Assembly: GCF_017874255.1 (NCBI RefSeq)
Contig: NZ_JAGGLD010000003.1
Coordinates: 372,001-436,000, forward strand
From: Paenibacillus shirakamiensis
GTDB lineage: Bacteria; Bacillota; Bacilli; Paenibacillales; Paenibacillaceae
Length of the DNA stretch: 64,000 nt
Reading direction: 5' to 3'
The notes under the pieces are model-generated. The model was not told the origin of the DNA and searched no databases. It saw only the letters and a program-made list of their open reading frames with translations. The translations under genes and the position numbers were made by a program. Each line of letters begins with the position of its first letter. Position 1 is the stretch's first letter. This document shows, piece by piece, positions 51,582 through 60,502 of the stretch.

Positions 51582-53528
51582 TCAAGCTTTTTTCTGAGCT
51601 TCAATTTTCTCAGCTAGCTCATTTAAATACGTCCAGCGTGTCATCAAATGTTCTAAATGCTCTTCAGCCTTTTGCTGTTCCCGCATTAACTCTTGAAGCC
51701 GGCCGGAGTCACTTGCAGAGGACTCCATCTCCTCGGCAATGGCGGTAAGCTTTAACTCTCCCGCTTCGACGTCCGCATCAATAGTGTCATATTCGCGTTG
51801 CTCCTTGAAAGAGAACTTGAGCTTTTCTTTGAATTTGTCACTTGCCCCTGTGCTTGTAACTTTAGGAGAGATCGTAGACGAAGGCACCGCAGGTGATTTA
51901 TCCATCTCGGTTAAAGAGCCATTTTTCAACAGTTGAGCCTTACGTTCTTCATATTCACTATAGTCTCCTACATGTTCGGAGATACGAGCATCGCTCTCAA
52001 ATGCCATTATCCGATCGACCGTCCGATCTAGGAAATAGCGATCATGGGAGACTACAAACACAGCACCCGGGAATTCATCCAGATAAGCTTCTAAGACAGT
52101 CAGCGTCTGAATATCGAGATCGTTGGTAGGCTCATCTAGCATCAGTACATTGGGTGAAGCCATGAGAATCTTCAGAAGGTAGAGGCGACGTTTCTCTCCA
52201 CCGGACAATTTGCTAATCGGAGTCCACTGCATACCGGGATCAAATAGGAAACGCTCCAGCATCTGAGCCGCTGTAATTCGGGATCCATCCGCAGTCGTCA
52301 CAATTTCTGCTTCGTCCTTAATATACTCAATGACCCGTTGTTCCGGTTTCATTTCTTGAGGTTCCTGTGTGAAATAACCTAATTTTACGGTCTGCCCTAC
52401 ATCCACCAACCCTTTTGTAGGCTGTAACCTGCCTGCAATGAGATTAAGCAGCGTCGATTTGCCGCTTCCGTTAGGGCCAATAATCCCTACGCGATCACCG
52501 GGAACTGCAGTATACGTTAAATCTCGAATTAACGTGCGATCGCCCACTTTGTACTCCAGATCAGAAATCTCCAAAATTTTACGTCCAAGTCGTGTTGATG
52601 CTACTGAGATATCGACAGAACCATTTTTCTGATCTGGCTTTTGATTCTGTAACGTCTCAAATCGCTCAATTCTAGCCTTTTGCTTGGTAGAACGGGCTTT
52701 CGCTCCTCTTCGAATCCAAGCTAATTCCGTACGCAGTAAATTCTGACGCTTATGCTCGGATGAAGCTTCGCGCTCTTCGCGTTCGCTTTTCAGTTCAAGG
52801 AAACGGCTATAATTCGCTTCGTAACGGAATAGACGACCATGATCGAGTTCAATCATGACTTTAGCTACCCGATCTAAAAAATAGCGATCATGCGTGATCA
52901 TGAGTAATGCGCCTCGACGCTTCTGTAGATACTGCTCTAACCAAGCGACCGAATCGTTATCGATATGGTTGGTAGGCTCATCCAGTATGAGTAGTTCAGA
53001 CGGCTGAATCAGTGCAGAGGCCAAAGCTACACGCTTACGCTGTCCTCCCGACAACGTTCCCATCAGGCGGCTCATGTCTGTTAATCCTAATTTAGACAGG
53101 ACGCTCTTCGCTTCACTCTCAAGTGACCATACCTGCAAACGATCCATATCCTGTCCTAGCCTTGAGGCATCCTCCTGAGCTTGCTGATCTTCGGGTTGTT
53201 CCTCAAGCTTAGTCAAAACCTGCATGTAATCATATACCGTCTGTAGCTCTTCTCCGCCGCCATGGAAGACCTGCTGAAGAATCGTAAGATCTGGATTATA
53301 ATCCGGATTCTGTGCCAGATAACGAATACGTACATCATTACTCACTGAGATTTTACCTTCGTCCGCCGTCTCAAGCCCCGCAATGACTTTGAGAAATGTA
53401 GACTTCCCAGTTCCGTTAACGCCAACTACGCCTACTTTATCCTGATCTTCCATCCCAAATGATGCTCCCGCAAACAGAACCTTTTCACCATAACTTTTGG
53501 ATAACTGTTCTACAGTCATTATATTCAT
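51582..53528 (-). CDS. ABC-F family ATPase, Uup type
   Basis: A 648-residue soluble protein with two ATPase domains and no membrane segment. Walker A motifs are GVNGTGKST and GPNGSGKST; signatures are LSGGQRKR and LSGGEKRR; Walker B motifs are LLILDEPTNHID and VLMLDEPTNDLD. Between the domains a charged helical linker (about 235-290) inserts into the ribosome. A C-terminal coiled coil (about 575-648) marks the Uup subgroup. ABC-F proteins act on stalled ribosomes or DNA/RNA structures; some give antibiotic resistance. ATG 53528 follows TAGGGG. It is 66 bp downstream of the TetR gene. Confidence 0.92.
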   Translation of the reverse strand: MNIMTVEQLSKSYGEKVLFAGASFGMEDQDKVGVVGVNGTGKSTFLKVIAGLETADEGKISVSNDVRIRYLAQNPDYNPDLTILQQVFHGGGEELQTVYDYMQVLTKLEEQPEDQQAQEDASRLGQDMDRLQVWSLESEAKSVLSKLGLTDMSRLMGTLSGGQRKRVALASALIQPSELLILDEPTNHIDNDSVAWLEQYLQKRRGALLMITHDRYFLDRVAKVMIELDHGRLFRYEANYSRFLELKSEREEREASSEHKRQNLLRTELAWIRRGAKARSTKQKARIERFETLQNQKPDQKNGSVDISVASTRLGRKILEISDLEYKVGDRTLIRDLTYTAVPGDRVGIIGPNGSGKSTLLNLIAGRLQPTKGLVDVGQTVKLGYFTQEPQEMKPEQRVIEYIKDEAEIVTTADGSRITAAQMLERFLFDPGMQWTPISKLSGGEKRRLYLLKILMASPNVLMLDEPTNDLDIQTLTVLEAYLDEFPGAVFVVSHDRYFLDRTVDRIMAFESDARISEHVGDYSEYEERKAQLLKNGSLTEMDKSPAVPSSTISPKVTSTGASDKFKEKLKFSFKEQREYDTIDADVEAGELKLTAIAEEMESSASDSGRLQELMREQQKAEEHLEHLMTRWTYLNELAEKIEAQKKA

Positions 53529-53594
53529 TGGTTGTACCCCTACTTCTATCCTATATTTGTACTGCGTCCGCATCTTTATTTCATCAGAGGCCGT

Positions 53595-54152
53595 TTATTC
53601 TGGAATTGCACAGCCATGAATGAACAGATGAGATACGAAGTGGATATCCTTTTCCAAATTTTCTCGGGTGAACTCGTGATTAAATAAGATGTCCATTTTC
53701 AAGCGATCCAACATCCCAATATAGGATTTCGCATGTAACATAGGCTCTTTAATTCCGCCTTCTTTCATAACGCTGAACACTCTGTTCATATAACTCTGCA
53801 AAAAATGTTCCATCATCTTCATGAGCTCCGGATCATTGTTAGGTGCCATAAAAAATAATTTGGTATGATCTTTGCGGTCATAATAGTATTCCAGATGGTG
53901 TTTGGCGATGAACCGAAGCTGATCTTCTAAAGATTGCTTAGCAGCTAAACCTTCCTCCAAGTGCTCCAAAAAAGTATCAAAGTCTCGTTTAGATACCGCA
54001 GCGAACAACTGCTCTTTACTCTTAAAATAAAGATAGACCGTACCCTTGGCTATACCTGCTGTCTCCGCAATCTCCGAGATCTTCGTATCATAAAATCCCT
54101 TGGCACCGAAATGGGCATATGCCGCATCTAAGATGGTATGGAACTTGTCCAT
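53595..54152 (-). CDS. TetR/AcrR family transcriptional regulator
   Basis: A 185-residue repressor. The N-terminal helix-turn-helix is textbook: ILDAAYAHFGAKGFYDTKIS, IAETAGIAKGTVYLYFKSKE. The helical C-terminal ligand domain resembles the fatty-acyl-CoA-responsive group (YfiR/FadR-like), but that is a loose impression. It lies between the DUF92 gene (20 bp upstream) and the ABC-F gene, and may be co-transcribed with both. The ligand is unknown. Confidence 0.9.
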   Translation of the reverse strand: MDKFHTILDAAYAHFGAKGFYDTKISEIAETAGIAKGTVYLYFKSKEQLFAAVSKRDFDTFLEHLEEGLAAKQSLEDQLRFIAKHHLEYYYDRKDHTKLFFMAPNNDPELMKMMEHFLQSYMNRVFSVMKEGGIKEPMLHAKSYIGMLDRLKMDILFNHEFTRENLEKDIHFVSHLFIHGCAIPE

Positions 54153-54172
54153 ATACTTCAGTTCACCTCCTT

Positions 54173-54982
54173 CTATGCCATAATCAGACCTATCAACAGG
54201 GCCACGATGCCACCTGCTATGGAACTTAACCCATTCACTGCATCATTACTCATCCATGACCAGCCGCGTATTCTTACACCAGCTACCCCGCAGTGTATAG
54301 GGACTTCTACTTCTCTTCCACATGCACTGCATTGATACATTCGCTGCAAGGTGGCACCGAGTAATGAGTCTGTAAAAGCACCCACCGTCCCCCCGAGCAG
54401 TCCCGCTAATACCCATACCCAGCCATCAGCAGGAAACGTCGCGCTGGATAGGGCTGCTAGTAAGGGAGCCATGATGCCAATAATTAACGCCCCAGCCACA
54501 AGAGCCATACTTCCCAAGAACGATATTCCACCAGAAGTACCCGGGAGAACCTGACGTCCTGTCAATATAGATCGTGGAGCCTTCTTGCTTAGTCCTCCAA
54601 GTTCCGTGGCCCAAGTGTCTGCGGTAACTGAACCCATCACTCCAAGGAAAGCATAGATCCAAGCGGGATGAGGCCAAATATAGTGAGCTAGGCAAAGCAT
54701 CATCCCTAGTCCTCCATTGGCCCATACTTGTCCCGCATCTCTACGGCTACTTTTCTCATATCCCTGTTCTAGAACGGTCTTCTTATGCCCTTTCCATTTA
54801 GATAAGAGTGTAGAAGTAATAAAAAAGACTAACAGTATTCCAAACCAAAACACATTCCCCGCACCATAGTACACCGTTCCCATCACCATAGCTGCAAGCA
54901 TGCCGGAGAGGGTAAGTGATTTTTTATAATAAGCTGCCCCTGCTACAAGAGCTGCACCACCCCATCCGATGAACCAGCTCAT
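54173..54982 (-). CDS. DUF92 (TMEM19/VTE6-like) membrane protein
   Basis: A 269-residue protein with about seven membrane helices. Family blocks are GQVWANGGLGMMLCL, MGSVTADTWATELG, LPGTSGGISFLGS and a C-terminal NDAVNGLSSIAGG. Plant VTE6 of this family is a phytyl-phosphate kinase, so an isoprenoid-phosphate kinase role is conceivable. A CSACG cysteine pair in the loop near residue 218 (YQCSACGREV) is notable. The start overlaps the FAH-family gene stop as TAATG, so it is translationally coupled. Confidence 0.88.
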   Translation of the reverse strand: MSWFIGWGGAALVAGAAYYKKSLTLSGMLAAMVMGTVYYGAGNVFWFGILLVFFITSTLLSKWKGHKKTVLEQGYEKSSRRDAGQVWANGGLGMMLCLAHYIWPHPAWIYAFLGVMGSVTADTWATELGGLSKKAPRSILTGRQVLPGTSGGISFLGSMALVAGALIIGIMAPLLAALSSATFPADGWVWVLAGLLGGTVGAFTDSLLGATLQRMYQCSACGREVEVPIHCGVAGVRIRGWSWMSNDAVNGLSSIAGGIVALLIGLIMA

Positions 54983-55614
54983 TACAGCTGATGTCCGATG
55001 GTTGTACTACCCAAGGGCTTACCATCCCAGAAAAGTTCCAACTGATCCCCTGCCACTACAGGCCCAACCCCAGCAGGAGTCCCTGTAAAAATAAGATCTC
55101 CTTCATCCAAGCCATAGTGATCCGCAATATAATCTACAATGTCTTGTAAAGAGAAGATCATATCATGGGTAGTCCCCTTCTGCACGGATTCTCCATTCTT
55201 ATGAAGTTCAAATATATGGTTCCCAATTTCTTCTGTACCAGGAAACGCCTGATAGGGAGTAATGGGTGCAGAATTCAAAAATCCTTTAGCTGCCGTCCAA
55301 GGATGGCCCTTCTTCTTCAGCTGATTTTGCACATCTCGGAGGGTAAAATCAATGCCCAACGCCATAACATCGACCAGATCATCGACCGAAATCCCCGGGA
55401 CGTAAGCTCTCGCAATTCGCAGTACCAACTCAGCCTCATAATGAATCTCACCTTGTTGTGAAGGAAGTCTAAGCACATGACCATCCATAGAACTTACCGC
55501 ATGGGATGGTTTGAGAAATATCATCGGTTCTGTAGGCACATCATTGCCTAATTCTGCCGCATGAAGACGATAATTGCGCCCAACACAAAAAACGTTTCTG
55601 ACATTGGATTTCAT
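54982..55614 (-). CDS. Fumarylacetoacetate hydrolase family protein
   Basis: A 210-residue member of the FAH/YcgM family, metal-dependent hydrolases, decarboxylases or isomerases of beta-diketo acids. Motifs are FCVGRNYRLHAAELG, the metal ligands HYEAELVLRI (two glutamates), GIDFTLRDVQ, and FTGTPAGVGPV. ATG 55614 follows GGGG at eight bases; a farther ATG adds a non-conserved leader. It is coupled to DUF92. Family members include oxaloacetate tautomerase and acylpyruvase. The exact substrate is open. Confidence 0.9.
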   Translation of the reverse strand: MKSNVRNVFCVGRNYRLHAAELGNDVPTEPMIFLKPSHAVSSMDGHVLRLPSQQGEIHYEAELVLRIARAYVPGISVDDLVDVMALGIDFTLRDVQNQLKKKGHPWTAAKGFLNSAPITPYQAFPGTEEIGNHIFELHKNGESVQKGTTHDMIFSLQDIVDYIADHYGLDEGDLIFTGTPAGVGPVVAGDQLELFWDGKPLGSTTIGHQL

Positions 55615-55677
55615 AGGTGTATCCCCTTCCTGTAATCTGTTAGGTGTATAACTCATTCGCTACGTACTGCATAGCGC

Positions 55678-56451
55678 TTACTTTTTGAACCAAGTTCTCC
55701 AGCGGCCTAGCTCTTGGTTCTCTCCATCAATCAAGGTCGCCTGCCACACATCGGGTCGATTGGTACAGATTAATAGATCTGGATGCATCTGAGCAATTCT
55801 CCGCATGGTCACGGGATCATCAATTGTCCAAGCCATCATCTGAACGCCACGCTCCGCAGCTTCATTTGCTAACGCAGGCGTAATATGTCTGGCAGAGATA
55901 GATAGAAATGCACTATCCATCTGCTTAAGGCGATCTAATAGATCTGGCGGATATCCATCAATAATGAGGCCAATCTCCATGCTTGGGTCCAAACTCTTTA
56001 CTTTGGCTAATGCATTGACATCAAATGAGGTAAGAACGACATCGTCTTGCATTTGCTGACGCTTAACACAGTCGATCACCTTCTCTTCCAGGCCCGGGTA
56101 CATATTGTTCTCTGTCTTCAGCTCAATGTTGACCTTCAAGCGCCCCCGCACTGCTGTAAGAAATTCATCTAATGTCACCAGTCGTTCACCTGCATAGGCC
56201 GCAGATTTCCAGCTTCCTGCATCCAATGTACGAAGATAGTTCCAAGACGCATTCTTCACAGGACCACGCCCATTCGTAGTGCGGTTCAATGTAAAATCAT
56301 GAATGAGGAAAGGGACCCCGTCCTTCGAAAGTTGCACATCCGTCTCTACCCACCGAACATAAGGGTTCTCCATAGCTAGGTTCATGGCTGCCATGGTATT
56401 CTCTGGAGCCTTGCCGGAGAATCCTCGATGAGCGGCACAATAGTTCAACAT
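55678..56451 (-). CDS. Glycerophosphodiester phosphodiesterase
   Basis: A 257-residue cytosolic GDPD that hydrolyses glycerophosphodiesters to glycerol-3-phosphate and an alcohol. The TIM-barrel motifs are AAHRGFSGKAPENT (H8, R9), VETDVQLSKDG (E36, D38), LIHDFTLNRTT and KVNIELKTEN. There is no signal peptide, unlike secreted GlpQ. ATG 56451 is eight bases after AGGAG; GTG 56460 is too close to the site. A purine-rich low-complexity tract lies immediately upstream. Confidence 0.93.
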   Translation of the reverse strand: MLNYCAAHRGFSGKAPENTMAAMNLAMENPYVRWVETDVQLSKDGVPFLIHDFTLNRTTNGRGPVKNASWNYLRTLDAGSWKSAAYAGERLVTLDEFLTAVRGRLKVNIELKTENNMYPGLEEKVIDCVKRQQMQDDVVLTSFDVNALAKVKSLDPSMEIGLIIDGYPPDLLDRLKQMDSAFLSISARHITPALANEAAERGVQMMAWTIDDPVTMRRIAQMHPDLLICTNRPDVWQATLIDGENQELGRWRTWFKK

Positions 56452-56465
56452 GAAGCACACTCCTT

Positions 56466-56590
56466 AGGTCTGAAATCTCTTTTGATTTTCTAAATTCTTT
56501 TCTATTTTCTTTTTTAAACTTCTTTTCTAACTTTTTCTTTTCTAACTTTTTTCCAAGCTTTTTTCTAAGTTCTTTATTTTCCAAATTGTT
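56466..56590 (-). repeat. Purine-rich low-complexity tract
   Basis: On the minus strand about 120 bases are almost entirely A and G, with repeated GTTAGAAAAGAA-like units. It would encode a Lys/Glu/Arg-rich peptide (MENKELRKKLGKKLEKKK) beginning at ATG 56584, out of frame with the GDPD gene it overlaps. I see no binding site for it, so it is listed as sequence structure, not as a gene. Confidence 0.6.
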
Positions 56591-56599
56591 TTCTATGCG

Positions 56600-57913
56600 T
56601 TAGCCAGAATTTTCTTGAGTCAAGTCTTTTTGCTCTGCTGAGGTCGACTTCGATGAATTAAATCCAAGACTTGTATTCGGAGCAAGTGATTTCAAATTAC
56701 CCGAGGCATCAATCTTAATACCCGGAGACAATTTTTCTATCGATTTTAATAATTTCGCACCATCTGCTGCACTCTTGGGAATCGGCTGACCAATCTCCGT
56801 AAAGTAAGGAATCATTTTCAAGTCACACTGACCGGTAGTCTTACAGTCTGCTTCAAATACAGCCGTGTCCCACGTCTGAGGTCTCCCCGTAGCTTTGGTA
56901 AAAATAAAGTTACCTGCGCTGTAGGCAATCCATTTACCTTTGTACTGCTCCACGCCTTGGAGCACATGAGGATGGCCACCTACTACGAGGTCTGCTCCAG
57001 CATCCACGAAAGCATGGGCTATGGAATTTTGAAGTTCATCCGCTTTTGTTACTCGCTCTTTACCCCAATGAGCTACAACAATGACAATGCTCGCTTTTGC
57101 GCGCGCTTGCTGTATAGACTGAACGGCAAGTTTTAGATCTTCATTGTATATTCCTGCAATACCAGGTCTTCCTGCTTTCGCATTCCAGCTCATTTCAGGC
57201 AGAACGCGGCTGAAGCCAAGAATGGCAATTTTAATACCCTTACGCTCTACATATACAGGGGCGTAAGCCTCAGCGCTATCTTTTCCAGCACCTGCATAAG
57301 AGATTCCATTTGCTTTCAGATGCGATAACGTATCCAGAAGACCTTCTGTACCTTGATCCAAGGTGTGATTGTTAGCTAAGTTCACTACATCTACGCCTGC
57401 TTTTTTCATTGCTTTGAGCGCATCGGGATGAGATTTGAAGACAAATTGCTTATTTTTTGCTCCCGTTCCGCGCTCTGTGACAGGAGTCTCCAGATTTAAG
57501 AGCGTCAGATCATCCTTTTGAAACAGATCCTTCACATACTTAAACGGATAATCCGCTCCATTTTGAGTCATTTTATCTGCTACTTTGCCCGAAAATAATG
57601 TATCCCCGCCGAAATGAATGCGTACATGATCCGTACTCGATTTCACATTTTCCACATTACTTTTAGTTGTACTGGATACAGGCTCTGATACTTTTGATCC
57701 TTGATTCTGATTTTGACCTGAAATTATCCCGGACGGGCTATCTTTAGTTTTGGGAGGGGATAATTCGGCTTTAGATTTGTTATTAAAATAAGAAAAAGTA
57801 AGAACTAAACCGATAAGTGCAATTAGTGATAAGTTAAGCCATGTCCACGTCCGCCACTGCCGCTGCTGTATGTTCCTTTTATCCGCGCTATACTTTTGAG
57901 ATCTCGGTTGAAT
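56600..57913 (-). CDS. Membrane-anchored CapA family protein, start codon out of frame
   Basis: A CapA/PgsA-type metallophosphoesterase-like protein linked to poly-gamma-glutamate synthesis. The domain has HFGGDTLFSGKV, LLNLETPVTE, NLANNHTLDQG, VVAHWGKE and GGHPHVLQ. The frame is open upstream through a membrane helix (TWLNLSLIALIGLVLTFSYF) and a Ser/Gln-rich linker, but has no ATG, GTG or TTG until 57655, well past the helix. An ATG at 57918-57920 behind AAAGGAG is one base out of frame: ATGGGCG stands where ATGGCG would fit. I mark the coding span from ATT 57913. A one-base insertion, sequencing error or rare start are all possible. Confidence 0.85.
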   Translation of the reverse strand: MQPRSQKYSADKRNIQQRQWRTWTWLNLSLIALIGLVLTFSYFNNKSKAELSPPKTKDSPSGIISGQNQNQGSKVSEPVSSTTKSNVENVKSSTDHVRIHFGGDTLFSGKVADKMTQNGADYPFKYVKDLFQKDDLTLLNLETPVTERGTGAKNKQFVFKSHPDALKAMKKAGVDVVNLANNHTLDQGTEGLLDTLSHLKANGISYAGAGKDSAEAYAPVYVERKGIKIAILGFSRVLPEMSWNAKAGRPGIAGIYNEDLKLAVQSIQQARAKASIVIVVAHWGKERVTKADELQNSIAHAFVDAGADLVVGGHPHVLQGVEQYKGKWIAYSAGNFIFTKATGRPQTWDTAVFEADCKTTGQCDLKMIPYFTEIGQPIPKSAADGAKLLKSIEKLSPGIKIDASGNLKSLAPNTSLGFNSSKSTSAEQKDLTQENSG

Positions 57914-58018
57914 CGCCCATTCACTCCTTTAATCCTAAGTATTTTTGTTGAAGCATCGTTCCTATTATATCAGTTATATTCGCTGAACTAAAGAATTAGG
58001 CGCAGCTTATATTTAAGC

Positions 58019-58065
58019 TAAAAAACCCGTATAAAGGACGACTTGCACATCCTTTTTTACGGGTC
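58019..58065 (-). terminator. Terminator of the hemEHY operon
   Basis: ACCCGTATAAAGGA pairs with TCCTTTTTTACGGGT with minor mismatches, followed on the minus strand by TTTTTT. It is 25 bp past the hemY stop. Confidence 0.85.
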
Positions 58066-58089
58066 TTATCTAGCAATACCACACTTTTC

Positions 58090-59505
58090 TCAGCCAGTAA
58101 AGTCTGCCATATCCATCGCAAGCTCTTTTGCCTGCTTGATACAATCCGGTAACCCTACACCCTCAAAGGCAGCACCCGTTACATATAGACCTGGTGCTTG
58201 CGTTTGCAGTTGTTGACGAAGCGATGCGATATGCTCCAGATGTCCTACTGGATATTGAGGCATCGATTTGAAGAGCCGGGTAATCTCCGTGAATAGCGGT
58301 GTTGCTGTGATGCCCATAAGCTCTCGTAAATCTTTGAGTACAAGCTGCGTTAAAGCATCGTCAGGAAGCTGTACATTTTGTTCATCTCCCGAACGACCTA
58401 CGTAACAGCGTAGAAGAACATGATCTTCTGGACTTGTATGCAGCCATTTAGTTGAAGTCCAAGTACATGCAGTTATGTTGCGGCCTTCCTTACGAGGGAC
58501 CAGGAATCCTGAAGCGTCGAATATGCCTTCTAAATCCTTACGTTTGAATGCAATCACCACATTAGCCACTGAGACATAGTTCACAGCGTCCAGTGCATCT
58601 ACATTCACAAACGGTCGGAGTAGATCCGCTGCAACAAAAGCTGGCGCGGTGACGACGACTTGATCTGCCTCCATTACATCGCCATTCCCCAATCTTACAG
58701 TATACCGACCTTCATTTTGATCAATAGCGGTCACCTCGGTGTCTAACATCTGCTGCACATCCTGCATCTCATGCACCAGAGCATGGATTAGGCTTTGCAG
58801 ACCTTGACGGAACGTAAGAAAAGCACTGCGCTTCGTCCCACTATGCGTCTCCACAGGTTTCTTGCCCGACATCATTCCGCGCATTACACTGCCATGTGCG
58901 CGCTCTACTTCACCAAACTGCGGGAAGGTAGAATTCAAGCTAAGCTTATAGGTGTTGCCCGCATAGATCCCCGCAAGCAGTGGTTCGGTCACATTCTGAA
59001 GTACTTCACTACCTAGGCGACGCTCAATAAAGTGACCCAACGATTCATCCGCTTTATTTTTGCGTGCAGGAATAACTAGGTCTAGCATGGCGCGCATTTT
59101 CCCACGCCAAGAGATGAGACCAGACTTGAGAAAGGGTCCAATCTCTGTAGGAATACCTAACACCAGTCCCGAGGGCATCGGATGCAACTTCCCTTGTTTG
59201 ACGATGTACGTCTTTTTGGCATTCGGATTTGTGGAGACGAGTTCATGTTCAATCTCAAGTTCTTGAGCCAGTTCAATCATCGCCGTTTTCCGGGCAAGAA
59301 ATGAATCCGGTCCTTTCTCGATAACGAATCCGTCCCGGTGGAGTGTCTCAATTTTGCCGCCCATGGTTCTGCTTTTCTCAAGTACCGTAATGTGAGCAGA
59401 AATTCCTTGTTCCCGGTAGAACTTCCTCACATAGAAGGCTGTACTTAGTCCCGTTAACCCTCCGCCCACAATGACGATCTTCCTCGCAGAATCATTCATA
59501 GCCAA
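58090..59505 (-). CDS. hemY: Coproporphyrinogen III oxidase (HemY/CgoX)
   Basis: A 471-residue FAD enzyme that in Gram-positive bacteria oxidises coproporphyrinogen III to coproporphyrin III in the coproporphyrin-dependent haem route. The FAD motif is IVIVGGGLTGLSTAF (10-24), followed by RTMGGKI and EKGPDSFLAR. A C-terminal FAD contact is seen in YVTGAAFEGVGLPDC. The TTG start directly follows the hemH stop (TGATTG); ATG 59499 is an equally good start. It is the last gene of hemE-hemH-hemY. Confidence 0.94.
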   Translation of the reverse strand: MAMNDSARKIVIVGGGLTGLSTAFYVRKFYREQGISAHITVLEKSRTMGGKIETLHRDGFVIEKGPDSFLARKTAMIELAQELEIEHELVSTNPNAKKTYIVKQGKLHPMPSGLVLGIPTEIGPFLKSGLISWRGKMRAMLDLVIPARKNKADESLGHFIERRLGSEVLQNVTEPLLAGIYAGNTYKLSLNSTFPQFGEVERAHGSVMRGMMSGKKPVETHSGTKRSAFLTFRQGLQSLIHALVHEMQDVQQMLDTEVTAIDQNEGRYTVRLGNGDVMEADQVVVTAPAFVAADLLRPFVNVDALDAVNYVSVANVVIAFKRKDLEGIFDASGFLVPRKEGRNITACTWTSTKWLHTSPEDHVLLRCYVGRSGDEQNVQLPDDALTQLVLKDLRELMGITATPLFTEITRLFKSMPQYPVGHLEHIASLRQQLQTQAPGLYVTGAAFEGVGLPDCIKQAKELAMDMADFTG

Positions 59506-60447
59506 TCATTCCTTTTCCCACGCTGTAATAATTGTATCGCTTAGCGTCTCCATATAGAGGGGATCTGTATTGAGTGAATCGGTACGCATGAGCCGCATAT
59601 CAAGTTCTTCAGCAGCAGCTTGTGCTTCAATATCTAAATCATACAGCACTTCCAAATGATCGGATACGAATCCAATCGGAGCTACCAATACGTATTCAAT
59701 TTGTTCTGCACTTAAGGTCTTGAGCGTATCCAGAATATCCGGTCCCAGCCAAGGCGTTGCGGTTCTGCCGGCACTTTGCCAAGTGAACTGCCAATCTTTG
59801 ACCCCTGTCATGTCAGCCACAGCCGCAGAAGTCTCTAACAGTTGATCTTGGTAGGGATCGCCCATTTCCAGAATTTTAGCAGGTAAGCTATGCGCACTAA
59901 AAAGCACTTTCACATCGTCTCTAGCTGCGCCAGCTTCCTCGAACTGATCTAATTTCTGGCTGACACGCTGAGCCAATGCTTTAAGCAGCTGCGGATGCAG
60001 GTGATAGTCACGAATGAAGGACATAGTAACTCCAACTTCAGCCGCCTTTTCTTCCGCACGTTTCACGTAACTTCCTACACTCATAATGGAATAATGAGGA
60101 GCTAGAACGATACCAATACCGTGGGTAATGCCGTCTTCCGCCATCTGTTGCACACCATCTTCAATGAATGGAAAGGCATGTTTGAGCCCTTGATAAACGA
60201 CAAATTCGACCTCTTTATCCTGCGTATTGCGGCTAAGCGTCTCTTGTAAAGCGTCCACTTGACGATCCGTGTTCTGACGAAGCGGGAAGAATCCCCCGAC
60301 AATTGCTTCATAGCGATCTTTGAGTTCCTTTAATTGTTCAGGGGAAGGCGCGCTTCCTCGGCGAATGTGGGTATAATAAGCCTCAACTTGATCCAGACTC
60401 TGCGGTGTCCCATAGGACATGACCAGTACACCTATCTTTTGTTTCAT
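59506..60447 (-). CDS. hemH: Coproporphyrin III ferrochelatase (HemH/CpfC)
   Basis: A 313-residue enzyme inserting iron into coproporphyrin III. Conserved segments are LVMSYGTP, LFSAHSLPAKI with the metal-binding histidine, and the APIGFVSDHLEVLYDLD block with its glutamate. There is no iron-sulfur cluster C-terminus. It follows hemE by 55 bp and abuts hemY. The gene order is that of Bacillus. Confidence 0.95.
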   Translation of the reverse strand: MKQKIGVLVMSYGTPQSLDQVEAYYTHIRRGSAPSPEQLKELKDRYEAIVGGFFPLRQNTDRQVDALQETLSRNTQDKEVEFVVYQGLKHAFPFIEDGVQQMAEDGITHGIGIVLAPHYSIMSVGSYVKRAEEKAAEVGVTMSFIRDYHLHPQLLKALAQRVSQKLDQFEEAGAARDDVKVLFSAHSLPAKILEMGDPYQDQLLETSAAVADMTGVKDWQFTWQSAGRTATPWLGPDILDTLKTLSAEQIEYVLVAPIGFVSDHLEVLYDLDIEAQAAAEELDMRLMRTDSLNTDPLYMETLSDTIITAWEKE

Positions 60448-60502
60448 GGAACAATCACCTCACGAAAGTATTGTAAAGCAGTTATCTCTATTCTTAGAAA
60501 CC

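Noticed and set aside
56297..56584. Lys/Glu-rich frame overlapping the start of the GDPD gene
   Set aside because: It has no ribosome binding site, arises from a purine tract, and its second half is just the GDPD gene read out of frame.
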